This document shows, piece after piece, positions 17,071-25,717 of a stretch of 64,000 bases of DNA. The position numbers and the translations under genes are program-made. The stretch is taken from assembly GCF_910593845.1 (NCBI RefSeq), contig NZ_CAJVAS010000009.1, forward strand, positions 154,312-218,311, read 5' to 3'. The DNA is from Paenibacillus solanacearum. GTDB lineage: Bacteria > Bacillota > Bacilli > Paenibacillales > NBRC-103111. Each line of letters opens with the position of its first letter. The stretch's first letter is position 1. The notes below the pieces were generated by a model. The model saw only the letters and a list, made by a program, of their open reading frames with translations. It was not told the origin of the DNA and searched no databases.

Positions 17071-18504
17071 TTATTCCTTAAAGAACGAGCCGCCGATATA
17101 TCGGGTGCCGTTGACTTGGAATATGCGGAGCCCTTTCGTTTCCTCGGGATCGGCGAATATCACCTTCTCCAAGCATTGCGGTACGTCGTCTACGCCCTTG
17201 AATCCTTCATAAAGAACGCGTCCATCAAAACCGTTCTCCGATAGCCCCAAGAGATGACAAACGGTCGGGGCAATATCTACAATCCCGCAGGGGATGTCAG
17301 ATACAGCGTTTTCCTTAAAATCCGGACCGTATCCGACGCAGAAAGCTTTCATCTCGTAGGGACTCGTCGATCCGTGAGTAGACCGCCTATCCTTGGAAAT
17401 GTTGTGTAACATACCCGGAACGCCAAACGGATTAGGGGAATCACTCCACACGGGATTCACGGCAAGCACGGGAATTCGGTTATGCTCAATAGGTCCCAGC
17501 AGCTCCTCCATACTGATAACGCCCGAAAGCTCATTCGAATATTCAGGATGGGCAAATACAAGTCCGCACCAGATCTGACGATTTAACCAATCCGCCAAAT
17601 GCTGGAGCTGCGACCGTTCTGGGCGCCCTTGGCCGAAGTAATACACATAATAATCCGACGTCCCCCACGTTTTGGGTAAATGATTCTCCTTCTCGTACTC
17701 CTTCAGCCAATCGCCTAGATGCTTTCGGGGCTCTACGCTGACGTGGCCGTGATCGCTGATCAGAAGCAGGTCGAGCTGATCTTCAAGAGCTAATCTCTTT
17801 ATGGATGCTACGACATCCGCTACGCATTGATCAACAAACTTCAGCGCTTCGATTGCTTCCGGAGACCCTAAGCCATAAGCATGGTTGGCTGCATCCGGCT
17901 CTGTGATCCAAAGCACCATAACCTCGTTGTCCGGATCGGGCAAAATCATCTCGGTCAACACGTTGACGGCCCACAGCGTCTTTTCTTTCTTGAGCGCCGA
18001 AGTCTCTTCCGCGGGAGGGCCCATCCGGCGGTGTGCTTCAACGAGACTTGGACTGCCATAGGTCGAGGCGGAATTCATAATATGTTCCGGATTGTTAAAA
18101 TCCCAAATGAACGAAGCGCCTGGCGAGCTGGAAGCGGCAGCGGCAAATCGTTTCCCGTTAGCCTTCAATCGGTCGCCCAATGTCGGCAGCAGTAATAAAG
18201 GACCTCCCGTCTCTTTATGAAAAGCTCTCAAATGCCGGTCGTTGCCGGTTTGGACCCACCCATCGTCCAACGGAAAGCCCGGGATGTGCATACAGTTGCC
18301 AAATACGCCGTGACGGCCGGGATATGCGCCTGTCGTTAACGTGCTCATGCTTATGCGGGTTGCCGAAGGGTAGGAGGAATGAAAGGATGAGAAGCGTGTC
18401 CCTTTCTTCAAGATTTCGCAATAGGCGGGCATATGATCGGCACTTATGTTGTCTGGCCTTAATCCGTCTGCTCCGATAATGAGTACTCTGCGTCGCTTTT
18501 CCAT
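17071..18504 (-). CDS. Type I phosphodiesterase/nucleotide pyrophosphatase
   Basis: A 477-residue enzyme of the alkaline phosphatase superfamily. The N-terminus VLIIGADGLRPDNI supplies the first metal aspartate, SYPSATRISMSTLTTGAYPGRHGV holds the nucleophilic threonine/serine region, and LLISDHGHVSVEPRKHLGDW holds the second metal Asp-His pair; a late histidine in STHGSTSPYE completes the site. It should hydrolyse a phosphodiester or phosphomonoester. There is no signal peptide, so it probably acts on an imported substrate. It starts the operon and is divergent from an AraC regulator with a two-box operator candidate between them. Confidence 0.88.
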   Translation of the reverse strand: MEKRRRVLIIGADGLRPDNISADHMPAYCEILKKGTRFSSFHSSYPSATRISMSTLTTGAYPGRHGVFGNCMHIPGFPLDDGWVQTGNDRHLRAFHKETGGPLLLLPTLGDRLKANGKRFAAAASSSPGASFIWDFNNPEHIMNSASTYGSPSLVEAHRRMGPPAEETSALKKEKTLWAVNVLTEMILPDPDNEVMVLWITEPDAANHAYGLGSPEAIEALKFVDQCVADVVASIKRLALEDQLDLLLISDHGHVSVEPRKHLGDWLKEYEKENHLPKTWGTSDYYVYYFGQGRPERSQLQHLADWLNRQIWCGLVFAHPEYSNELSGVISMEELLGPIEHNRIPVLAVNPVWSDSPNPFGVPGMLHNISKDRRSTHGSTSPYEMKAFCVGYGPDFKENAVSDIPCGIVDIAPTVCHLLGLSENGFDGRVLYEGFKGVDDVPQCLEKVIFADPEETKGLRIFQVNGTRYIGGSFFKE

Positions 18505-18594
18505 TTGAAGAACGTCCCTTCTGGATTTGCTCTTTTATTGTATAATAATTTTATTGCAACTTCATTGTATCAAGAGGAATACATGTTTACTATT

Positions 18595-18628
18595 TACGAT
18601 ACTTTTATTTTCTTGTACGATACTTTAA
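18595..18628. promoter_or_regulatory. Direct-repeat operator candidate for the AraC regulator
   Basis: TACGATACTTTTA (18595-18607) and TACGATACTTTAA (18616-18628) share TACGATACTTT and are 21 bases apart start to start, two turns of the helix. This is the geometry AraC-family proteins use. The pair sits between the regulator and the phosphodiesterase operon, 91 bases before the latter's start. Confidence 0.55.
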
Positions 18629-18668
18629 TATCATTTCGATATTGAAACCCAAGGCGGGGGGAATGGGA

Positions 18669-19442
18669 ATGGCGATTAAAAATGTAATTCTGCTGGATTT
18701 CTCCGAAAAGTGGAAAGCGTATAATAAGATTCTAACTTCTCCGCATCATTTGTTGATTTTTGTCGAAAAAGGAGCTTGTGCATACCGTATCGAGGGGACT
18801 CCGTATGTCGTGGAAAAGGGGGATGTATTATTTATTGCAGAGGGTCTGGGACGGCAAGGCGAAGCTGTCAATGAAGATGCTCATACCAAATATTCGATCC
18901 ATTTTACAGGAGACGATGTGTTCCAGCACTTTCCGGATCTGAATCATAAAGCGGTCGTATTCAAAACGGCGTCGCTTCATTCGTATTTAAAGCAATCCTA
19001 CGCCCATATGTATGCCATTTGGGCCAAGAAGGATATGTATTTTAAACCGATCTGTGAGTATATGCTGCTGGAATTGATCGTGCGTATTCATCAAGAGTCT
19101 ATGGTGCAGCAAAGCTCAAGCAAGCAGCCAAGCGTCGTTCAGCAGGTTCGCAATTATATTACGGAGTACTACCGGGAGCCTCTTTCGATTAAAGAGCTGG
19201 CACAGTTCGCCAATAGAAGCGAATCGCATATCATTACAAGCTTCAGAAAGCACTACAACATGGCTCCTCTTGAATACATGCACAGGATTCGTATTACGAA
19301 GGCCGAGGAGCTGCTCTTAACAACGGGAGCTAATATCGAAAAAATTGCGATGGAGCTTGGCTATTATGATGCTGCACACTTCAACCGTTTGTTCAAAAAG
19401 TTAACCGGAATGTCCCCATCGATGTATAGGAAGCTGCAGTAA
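18669..19442 (+). CDS. AraC family transcriptional regulator
   Basis: A 257-residue regulator. The N-terminal part is a cupin-like sensor (LIFVEKGACAYRIEGTPYVVEKGDVLFI), and the last 100 residues hold two helix-turn-helix units: LSIKELAQFANRSESHIITSFRKHY and IEKIAMELGYYDAAHFNRLFKKLTGMSPS. ATG 18669 is chosen because GGGGGG lies seven bases ahead; ATG 18663 is too close to it. It most likely activates the divergent phosphodiesterase-binding protein-ComB operon, by inference from position. Confidence 0.9.
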   Translation: MAIKNVILLDFSEKWKAYNKILTSPHHLLIFVEKGACAYRIEGTPYVVEKGDVLFIAEGLGRQGEAVNEDAHTKYSIHFTGDDVFQHFPDLNHKAVVFKTASLHSYLKQSYAHMYAIWAKKDMYFKPICEYMLLELIVRIHQESMVQQSSSKQPSVVQQVRNYITEYYREPLSIKELAQFANRSESHIITSFRKHYNMAPLEYMHRIRITKAEELLLTTGANIEKIAMELGYYDAAHFNRLFKKLTGMSPSMYRKLQ

Positions 19443-19448
19443 ATACCT

Positions 19449-19557
19449 TTTATTATCTTTTTCTATCCTTCAATTTTAATTGTAACTGATGAACATGGCA
19501 AAAATGACGTATAAATTACTATTTACACAATCATCGGCTGCTTTTTATTATCTTTTT
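19449..19557. repeat. Direct repeat TTTTATTATCTTTTT
   Basis: The 15-mer occurs at 19449-19463 and 19543-19557, 94 bases apart, in the AT-rich gap between the AraC and DeoR genes. Flanks are also similar (TATCC and ATTCC). It is of low complexity, so it may be a binding site pair or just AT-rich drift. Confidence 0.35.
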
Positions 19558-19579
19558 ATTCCTTTTTCATGGCATAAAA

Positions 19580-19609
19580 TTGACTTTTCCTTCCGACCAT
19601 TGATATGAT
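19580..19609 (+). promoter_or_regulatory. Sigma-A promoter of the DeoR gene
   Basis: TTGACT (19580-19585), 18-base spacer, TATGAT (19604-19609). Transcription would start near 19616, which supports ATG 19642 as the DeoR start. Confidence 0.65.
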
Positions 19610-19641
19610 GAAAGCGATTGAAGCTAAACAAGGTCAGGGAG

Positions 19642-20427
19642 ATGAAAGGATTGTCAAAGCTGTTCGCCTACGAAAGAAGGACGAAAATATCCGAATATTT
19701 GAATGAGCACCAGCGCGCAACCGTCAAGGAGCTGTGCCAGCTGCTCAACGTCACGCCGGCGACGCTGCGCTCGGATCTGGATGTTCTGGTAAGCGAAGGA
19801 CATATCGAGCGCACGCATGGCGGAGCGATGATGAAAGCGAACGGGCGAGTCGAATACAAGTTTGCCACCCGGCAGCTGATGAATTCGGACAAGAAGATCT
19901 CCATTGCCGGCGAAGCCGTCAAAATGATTTACCCCGGGCAATGCATCCTCCTCGATTCCAGCTCTACCGCCTTCGAGCTTGCGAAACTTTTAGCGAGAAA
20001 AGACATTCGCGCTACCGTCATTACGAACGGCATTTATTCCGCCATGGAATTGAGCAACAATGCATTGCTTACGGTTATTTTAATCGGAGGCGTGGTCCAG
20101 AGCGGTTCCCCCGTAATCGAAGGCAAGTTCGGCAGCTCGATCTTATGCCAGTTTGATATTGACACCATGTTTACATCCGCAACGGGCTTTACGTATGAAG
20201 ACGGATTGACGGATTTTAACGTATACGAAGTCGATCTAAAAAAACTGATGGCCAAATTCGCCCGCAACGTAGTCGCCTTGCTGGACAGCAGCAAAATCGG
20301 CAATAGCTGCAATAACACGTTCGTTTCCGCCCATCAAATCCATACCCTCATTACCGACCGAAGCCTGGAAGAGCCATTGATGGAAAAGCTGCGAAGCGAT
20401 CAAGTGAACGTGATGGTCGCTCCCTAA
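19642..20427 (+). CDS. DeoR family transcriptional regulator
   Basis: A 261-residue repressor type. Residues 8-60 form the winged helix (YERRTKISEYLNEHQRATVKEL, then NVTPATLRSDLDVLVSEGHIERTHGG), and the rest is the DeoRC sensor fold with LLDSSSTAFELAKLL and ITNGIYSAMELSN, which binds phosphosugars in known members. ATG 19642 follows the promoter by about 26 bases and has AAGG eight bases ahead. It converges on the FAD oxidoreductase gene; its targets are not evident, but sugar metabolism is likely. Confidence 0.9.
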   Translation: MKGLSKLFAYERRTKISEYLNEHQRATVKELCQLLNVTPATLRSDLDVLVSEGHIERTHGGAMMKANGRVEYKFATRQLMNSDKKISIAGEAVKMIYPGQCILLDSSSTAFELAKLLARKDIRATVITNGIYSAMELSNNALLTVILIGGVVQSGSPVIEGKFGSSILCQFDIDTMFTSATGFTYEDGLTDFNVYEVDLKKLMAKFARNVVALLDSSKIGNSCNNTFVSAHQIHTLITDRSLEEPLMEKLRSDQVNVMVAP

Positions 20428-20471
20428 TCCGCATTAGCTAACGAACAGATCGCGCCTTGCGCTTGCACCTC

Positions 20472-21797
20472 TCAATCGGCCTGCGGGACGATCGCTCCGA
20501 AGCGCTGAAGCTGCGCCCTGAGCACATCCATCGGCACCTCTCTAACGGATATGCGCCGCTCTGCGGCAATGGAGGCGGCGAGACCTGCCGCTTGACCTGT
20601 GGCCATGCAGCTCGCCTGTACCCGGAAGGCGGAATTGGCCATTCGATCGCCGGCGGCACAACGTCCCGCTACGAGCAGGTCGTCGCTGCCCTTCGGGATC
20701 AACGCCCGATAAGGCAATGTCGGGACAACGCCCTGCGGAATCATTTTCTGCTCGATATGGTATCCGCTGTGATGATGCAGGTCGATCGGGTAGAAGCTGT
20801 AGCATACCGCATCCGGCCATACGTACCCGGAGATATAAGACTGCTCGTCGACCTCGGTCTCGCCTTCGATTCGCCATGTTTCGCGAATGCCGCATTCACC
20901 CGCGAAATACCGGACTTCCAAGTTCTCGCATCCCGGCACCTTACGCAGCAGGCTGACGGTGTTCAGCAGCATTTCTCGAGCCTTGATCTCCGCCTGCGTC
21001 TTCGTTTCGGAATTCGACCCGTCGATTCCCTGCACATGCATGTTGATCCGTCCGACCTTCAGCTCGTGGTACAGACCGGAGCGGCTGCGGCTGACTTCGC
21101 CTTTCGCCAATGCCTCCGTGTAGATCTGCTCCAGCTGCTCTCTCGACACTTCAGCCAGATTATAGCCGCCGATATCGTTGATTAACGTTCCGGGCTGCAG
21201 CACCTCGCCCTTTTTACGCGGATAACCCATCATCCCCGTTACGTTCGCGTCGCCGGTCGCGTCGATCAATTTGGCGGCTTTCACCCAAGTCAGGCCCGTC
21301 TTGCCGGCTAGCGCCACATCGTATCCGTCCTCCGCCGGCACAATGGCTGCCGGCATTTCGTGCAGCCGAAGGTGGACGCCTGCGTCCAGGCAGAGCCGAT
21401 CGAGAACGGCGCTGTAGATGAAGCGGTTGACCAATACTTGCTGATGCCAATGCTTCGCGGGCGTAACGGAGAAATCCGGCAGCTTCGCTCCGCCAAGCTT
21501 GACGGTCTGCTCAATGATCTCCCAGCCGATGCCGCGAATGACCTGCTTCCCCCAGGCGTGGAACAGCCCTGGGAAATTGACCGAGGCCACGGTCGTTGTA
21601 CCGCCCAGCACCCCGTTCTTCTCGACCAGCGCCGTTCGCCTGCCCGTTCGCGCCGCTTGAATAGCAGCCACGCATCCGGCGGAGCCCCCGCCGAATACGA
21701 TGACGTCATACGTCTCCGTGCCGGCCGCCGATTCGCCGTTCATCCGGCGATTCAGACCAAGCGCGTCCAGCATACGGGATTGATGTAAAGTATCCAT
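20472..21797 (-). CDS. FAD-dependent oxidoreductase (PF12831 type)
   Basis: A 441-residue flavoprotein. The dinucleotide motif VIVFGGGSAGCVAAIQAARTG starts near residue 32, followed by ALVEKNGVLGGTTTVASV, and a second FAD contact DLLVAGRCAAGDRMANSAFRVQASCMATGQAAG near the C-terminus. These fit the FAD-dependent family found in sugar-acid and glycan degradation operons of Paenibacillus. It begins two bases after the stop of the binding protein gene with only a weak ribosome site, so translation is coupled. The probable job is oxidation of an imported polyol or sugar derivative. Confidence 0.88.
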   Translation of the reverse strand: MDTLHQSRMLDALGLNRRMNGESAAGTETYDVIVFGGGSAGCVAAIQAARTGRRTALVEKNGVLGGTTTVASVNFPGLFHAWGKQVIRGIGWEIIEQTVKLGGAKLPDFSVTPAKHWHQQVLVNRFIYSAVLDRLCLDAGVHLRLHEMPAAIVPAEDGYDVALAGKTGLTWVKAAKLIDATGDANVTGMMGYPRKKGEVLQPGTLINDIGGYNLAEVSREQLEQIYTEALAKGEVSRSRSGLYHELKVGRINMHVQGIDGSNSETKTQAEIKAREMLLNTVSLLRKVPGCENLEVRYFAGECGIRETWRIEGETEVDEQSYISGYVWPDAVCYSFYPIDLHHHSGYHIEQKMIPQGVVPTLPYRALIPKGSDDLLVAGRCAAGDRMANSAFRVQASCMATGQAAGLAASIAAERRISVREVPMDVLRAQLQRFGAIVPQAD

Positions 21798-21798
21798 A

Positions 21799-23130
21799 TT
21801 ATTTATTCTCTGCCTCCAATGCTTTATTCGCTTCTTCCTCCGCCATTTGCAGTGCGGTGTTCAGATCGGTTTCGCCCATCATGACTCTGGCAAGCTGTTT
21901 CGTCAAAGGACTGGCAACGAGCCGGTCATGGATATAGCGCTCGATCGGAGCGGCCGGCTTATTGGTGAATACCGCCGGAATCATGTTCTTATCCTTGAAG
22001 GGGGAATCCTGTCCGAACGCCTTGCGGACCGCTTCGTTTTTGACGACGGGAACAAAGCCCTTCTTGGACAGCGTCGTTTGGAATTCGTCGGAGACGAGAT
22101 AGTTCAGCACTTCCATCCCCTGATCCTTGTACTTGCTCGTGCTTGTCAGGAATAATCCGTTCGGATACGGCTGGCTGCCGATGCTTGGCAAATCGCCAAA
22201 GGTAGGCAGACTGACCATATCCCAGTTGAACGTTTCAAAATCCGGCTGAAGCTGCAGGTAGAAGTTCATCACGAACATGGCGACGTTCTTTTCTTTCATA
22301 AAGTCGTTGTTGTTTAACGTCCGCTTCAGCGATTTCAAATAGTCCCGATAGCCGCTCGCTTCCGTCGGTTCGACGATGCTTTTGCTGACCATCTTGCGGT
22401 AGGCCTCGGTACGAATGGCCGCTTTCTCCGTCGACGAATTGACGTACGGCAGCGAGTAAGGATTCATCGTCAGCATATGGTCAATCGAAACGCCCAGTCC
22501 GATATACTGGCGCCCGTCATAACGGGTCAGCCGCTTGCCGAGCTCGATAGCCTGGTCCCAGGTCATGCCGTCCTTCGGATACGGCACGCCGAATTTATCG
22601 AAAATATCCTTGTTATAGTAAAGAACAAGGCCGCCGTCATGAAGCGGATACCCGTACAGCTTCCCCGCATTGCTGAGCGATTTGAACACATTCGGCTCGA
22701 AACGGTTCATGTCGACCTTGTGCTTCTTCATCAGCTCGGTCAAGTCTTGGCCTAAGCCCGTCTTGATGATGTTCTCGCGCACACCGCTGATCGTATCATG
22801 GACAAGATCGATGGTCTGGCCAGAGGCAATCAGGTTGGATATCGTATTTTGACGGTCTTTCGGAATATAGGTAAATTTGTAGTTTGGAAATTTCTGCTTG
22901 AGCGCGTTCCCGAACCGCTCGTTCCAGACCTCCTCGCTATTGCCGACTTGACCGAAAATAACAAGTTCAGCCGGATCATTGGCATACGATCGGGCCGGCT
23001 CCCCGTCCTTCCGCTCCCCCTGCGAAGCCGGTTGATCCGCCGGGATGCCTCCTGAGCTGCACGCCGTCATGGCCGCAACAGCCAATACACATAAGCTCGT
23101 CAATTTCTTCCGATGCTTCCTCAATCCCAT
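21799..23130 (-). CDS. ABC solute-binding lipoprotein (family 1), orphan
   Basis: A 443-residue extracellular lipoprotein. The signal peptide ends at a lipobox MTAC followed by SSGGIPADQPASQG; the mature protein has VLYYNKDIFDKFGVPYPKDGMTWDQAIELGKRLTRYDGRQYIGLGV and ends TDLNTALQMAEEEANKAL. It is cotranscribed with the FAD oxidoreductase and divergent from an AraC gene; no permease is present. A cre-like palindrome lies 58 bases before the start. It probably shares a multitask sugar ABC transporter encoded elsewhere. Confidence 0.9.
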   Translation of the reverse strand: MGLRKHRKKLTSLCVLAVAAMTACSSGGIPADQPASQGERKDGEPARSYANDPAELVIFGQVGNSEEVWNERFGNALKQKFPNYKFTYIPKDRQNTISNLIASGQTIDLVHDTISGVRENIIKTGLGQDLTELMKKHKVDMNRFEPNVFKSLSNAGKLYGYPLHDGGLVLYYNKDIFDKFGVPYPKDGMTWDQAIELGKRLTRYDGRQYIGLGVSIDHMLTMNPYSLPYVNSSTEKAAIRTEAYRKMVSKSIVEPTEASGYRDYLKSLKRTLNNNDFMKEKNVAMFVMNFYLQLQPDFETFNWDMVSLPTFGDLPSIGSQPYPNGLFLTSTSKYKDQGMEVLNYLVSDEFQTTLSKKGFVPVVKNEAVRKAFGQDSPFKDKNMIPAVFTNKPAAPIERYIHDRLVASPLTKQLARVMMGETDLNTALQMAEEEANKALEAENK

Positions 23131-23187
23131 ACACCCCTTAACCGCTCAGATCGGTGCAGCGGGCCCGCTCCCCTACTCCATTGTATT

Positions 23188-23201
23188 TGAAAGCCCTTTC
23201 A
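23188..23201. promoter_or_regulatory. cre-like palindrome, copy A
   Basis: TGAAAGCCCTTTCA fits the catabolite response element pattern TGWNANCGNTNWCA with one central change (G to C). It is 58 bases before the binding protein start at 23130. The second orphan binding protein has the equivalent site at the same distance. Confidence 0.5.
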
Positions 23202-23309
23202 GGTTACCATGCATTATTGTAAAATGAATGATATACTTTTTAACGGAATACGCGGTTTCATCGCAATCGCTCCGGTTGCCGGGCATCCAAGATCTGGGGA
23301 GGATCGTTC

Positions 23310-24125
23310 ATGCACATGTTTCCGCTGTGCGGCCATATTCCGCGACTTACTTATTTCAGGCACTTCGTGCACCATGAGCAGTTTTTCCAGTACGAGAGCA
23401 TTCAGCGCGAATGGCTTGTTTTTGCCATAGCGGGGGGCTCGTTTTACTTTGAAATTGGGGACTGCCACACGACCGCTTCTTTTGGCGATCTTGTGTTCTG
23501 CCCACCCGGCGTCGCATTCCGGCGCGTCGTTATCTCCCCTGTCTCCTTGTTCGTGCTGCGGATGGTTTGGATGGACGATGAAGGCCACGCGATCCCGCCG
23601 GACCGGCTCGGCCCCCTTCCGTCAGGCAAGGTCAGTCTCAGCAGCTCCGACCGGTTATTGGACATTTACTCGGCCTTTACACGGTACAGCCCCCTGCATG
23701 ACCGGTGGAGCCGGATCAGCCGCAGCCATACCCTGCACCGGCTTTGGCTGCTGTACTGCGAGGAGATCGGCGAGCTGCTGGAGGACGACCGGCCGCAGCC
23801 GGCCGATCCCCTCATCCAGCAGGCCGTCACGCTGATTCAAACCAAAGCGTTCGAGCGGTTCAGCCTTCATGCCGTGGCACAGGAAATCGGATTAAGCCGG
23901 ATGCAGCTGTACCGAAGGTTCCAGTCCGTGCTCGGGATTACGCCGATGAAGTACTTGACCTCCCTTCGGCTCGAAAAAGCGAAGAGGCTGCTCGCCGAAA
24001 CGAATCTGAATCTGGATCAAATCTCGGAATGCTGCGGTTACTTGAACGGCTTCTATTTAAGCCGTGTATTCAAGAGCAACTTTCGGATGACCCCCATGCA
24101 GTACCGCAAGGAACACCGGCTGTAG
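23310..24125 (+). CDS. AraC family transcriptional regulator
   Basis: A 271-residue regulator with an N-terminal AraC-binding cupin (FLVFAIAGGSFYFEIGD-like region, GDLVFCPPGVAFRR) and a C-terminal pair of helix-turn-helix motifs: FSLHAVAQEIGLSRMQLYRRFQSVLGITP and LDQISECCGYLNGFYLSRVFKSNFRMTPMQYR. ATG 23310 has GGGGAGG seven bases ahead. It is divergent from the binding protein-FAD oxidoreductase operon, which it probably activates. Confidence 0.9.
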   Translation: MHMFPLCGHIPRLTYFRHFVHHEQFFQYESIQREWLVFAIAGGSFYFEIGDCHTTASFGDLVFCPPGVAFRRVVISPVSLFVLRMVWMDDEGHAIPPDRLGPLPSGKVSLSSSDRLLDIYSAFTRYSPLHDRWSRISRSHTLHRLWLLYCEEIGELLEDDRPQPADPLIQQAVTLIQTKAFERFSLHAVAQEIGLSRMQLYRRFQSVLGITPMKYLTSLRLEKAKRLLAETNLNLDQISECCGYLNGFYLSRVFKSNFRMTPMQYRKEHRL

Positions 24126-24185
24126 GCTGCTCGGGATCGTAAAGAAGCCGGATCGGCGCGTCCCGATGAACAGCAAACAACGCAA

Positions 24186-24212
24186 AAAGCCCGGCATAAG
24201 CGATTATGCCGG
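24186..24212 (-). terminator. Terminator of orphan binding protein gene
   Basis: CCGGCATAA (24191-24199) pairs with TTATGCCGG (24204-24212); the minus strand continues GCTTTTTGCG. It lies between the convergent AraC gene and the binding protein gene. Confidence 0.8.
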
Positions 24213-24257
24213 ACGTTGCGCTGCTCCTATCACGTCGTTCTCGTTCTTGGACGCCGC

Positions 24258-25544
24258 TTACTTTTTCAGCGCCTCGATCTGCTTGGCCGCTTCTTCCTGC
24301 GCCTCCCGCAGCGCCGTATTGATGTCTTTGCCGGCGGCTACATCCTTGAACTTCGCTTCCAGCGCCGCGCGCGCCTTGCCCGAGAACGTCGATTGGGCGA
24401 CGAACGGCGCCGGCTTGCTCTTGAAAATGCCCTCGATATGCTTCCCTTTGAGCAGCGGCAGGTCTGCGCCGAACTGCTTGTTCATCTCCGGATTGTTCAG
24501 CCCCGACAGCATCGCCGTCGATTTCGTATAAGCGAGCTGCACCTCGTCAGAGGTCATCACCTGCAGCGTCTGCATCGCCTGCTCGCGGTGCTTGCTCGTC
24601 GTCGTAATGCAGAGTGCGTACGCCTTCACCATGCCGTACACGTTCGGCCTCTCCTTGAAGCTCGGGTATTGGGCGATATCCCAATTCACGTCGGACTGCG
24701 CCAGCGCGCTCACCACGCCGTGGGAGGCGTACATCGCGACATTTTTATCCTTGGCGAAGCGGTTTACCGTCCCCGCGTGATTCGAGATCGTATTCTGGTT
24801 GCCGGGGATGCCGTAAATTTGCTTGAGCGTATCGAATACGTTTCTCCACCCTGCGGTATCGAGCGCCGCCTTCTGCGTCTTCGGATCGACGAACGGCAGC
24901 GACAGCGAATTGCCGAGCTTCTCCGGCCCTTCCGGGTCAAGCCCCTTGTACTGAACTCCCCCGTCTTCGCGCGTCAGCTTCTTGGCCAGCCCGATCGCGT
25001 CCTCCCATGTCATGCCGTCCTTCGGGTAAGCGACGCCGAACTTGTCGAACAAGTCTTTGTTGTAAAAGAGCGCGTAAAAATCTTGCGCAAACGGCAGCCC
25101 GTACAATATCTCTTTCTTATCCCCGTCGCGCATGCCGTCGAGCACCTGGGCGTCGAACCGGCCGAGGTCGAGCCCCGCTTTCTTGACCTCCGGCGTCATA
25201 TCGCTAAGCAGCTTCAAATCCTGAAACTGAAACAGTACGTCGTTCCACGCCATAATGATGTCGACCGCATTGTCGTCGCTCGTCACGATGCTCTCCGGCT
25301 GCGTGTTCGGCCCGCGCACCACCTGCTGCAGCGTAATGTTCGGATACTTTTTCTTCACGGGCTCGGCGATCAGCTTCTGGAACACATCCTCCTGGAAAAT
25401 GGCGTCCCACATATAAATTTTCAAAGTAACCGGCGGCGCCTCGGCAATCGGCTGTTTCGGTGCGCCGACCGGGCTGCTGCAAGAAGCCAGAAGCGCGGCG
25501 AGCGTCAAGGCAGCCGCGGTTTGTTTCACGACGGAACGGACCAT
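24258..25544 (-). CDS. ABC solute-binding lipoprotein (family 1), orphan
   Basis: A 428-residue extracellular lipoprotein; the signal peptide ends LLASC followed by SSPVGAPKQP. The mature part has ALFYNKDLFDKFGVAYPKDGMTWEDAIGLAKKLTRED and ends DINTALREAQEEAAKQIEALKK, close in pattern to the two other orphan binding proteins here. ATG 25544 has GGGAGG nine bases ahead. It stands alone, divergent from an AraC gene. With no transporter or enzyme beside it, it could act as a sensor for the AraC system or feed a shared transporter. Confidence 0.9.
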   Translation of the reverse strand: MVRSVVKQTAAALTLAALLASCSSPVGAPKQPIAEAPPVTLKIYMWDAIFQEDVFQKLIAEPVKKKYPNITLQQVVRGPNTQPESIVTSDDNAVDIIMAWNDVLFQFQDLKLLSDMTPEVKKAGLDLGRFDAQVLDGMRDGDKKEILYGLPFAQDFYALFYNKDLFDKFGVAYPKDGMTWEDAIGLAKKLTREDGGVQYKGLDPEGPEKLGNSLSLPFVDPKTQKAALDTAGWRNVFDTLKQIYGIPGNQNTISNHAGTVNRFAKDKNVAMYASHGVVSALAQSDVNWDIAQYPSFKERPNVYGMVKAYALCITTTSKHREQAMQTLQVMTSDEVQLAYTKSTAMLSGLNNPEMNKQFGADLPLLKGKHIEGIFKSKPAPFVAQSTFSGKARAALEAKFKDVAAGKDINTALREAQEEAAKQIEALKK

Positions 25545-25601
25545 GATCGTCAACCTCCCTCTTTTACGGAAAGACTGGCCATACCTCTTACGCCTTCCAT
25601 A

Positions 25602-25615
25602 TGTAAACCCTTACA
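25602..25615. promoter_or_regulatory. cre-like palindrome, copy B
   Basis: TGTAAACCCTTACA fits the same TGWAARCCCTTWCA pattern as copy A and lies 58 bases before the binding protein start at 25544, the same distance as copy A from its gene. Confidence 0.5.
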
Positions 25616-25717
25616 ATACCGTTATGGTATCAAATGCGCAATTGGTTTAAAATAGACATAATGGACAATATTTCAAGGAAAATGTCCCGATTGTGCAATC
25701 GGAAAGGGGAATACGGG

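Noticed and set aside
24216..25655. 479-residue plus-strand open frame
   Set aside because: Antisense to the solute-binding lipoprotein gene; very rich in Arg/His/Leu as mirror frames are; no homology pattern.
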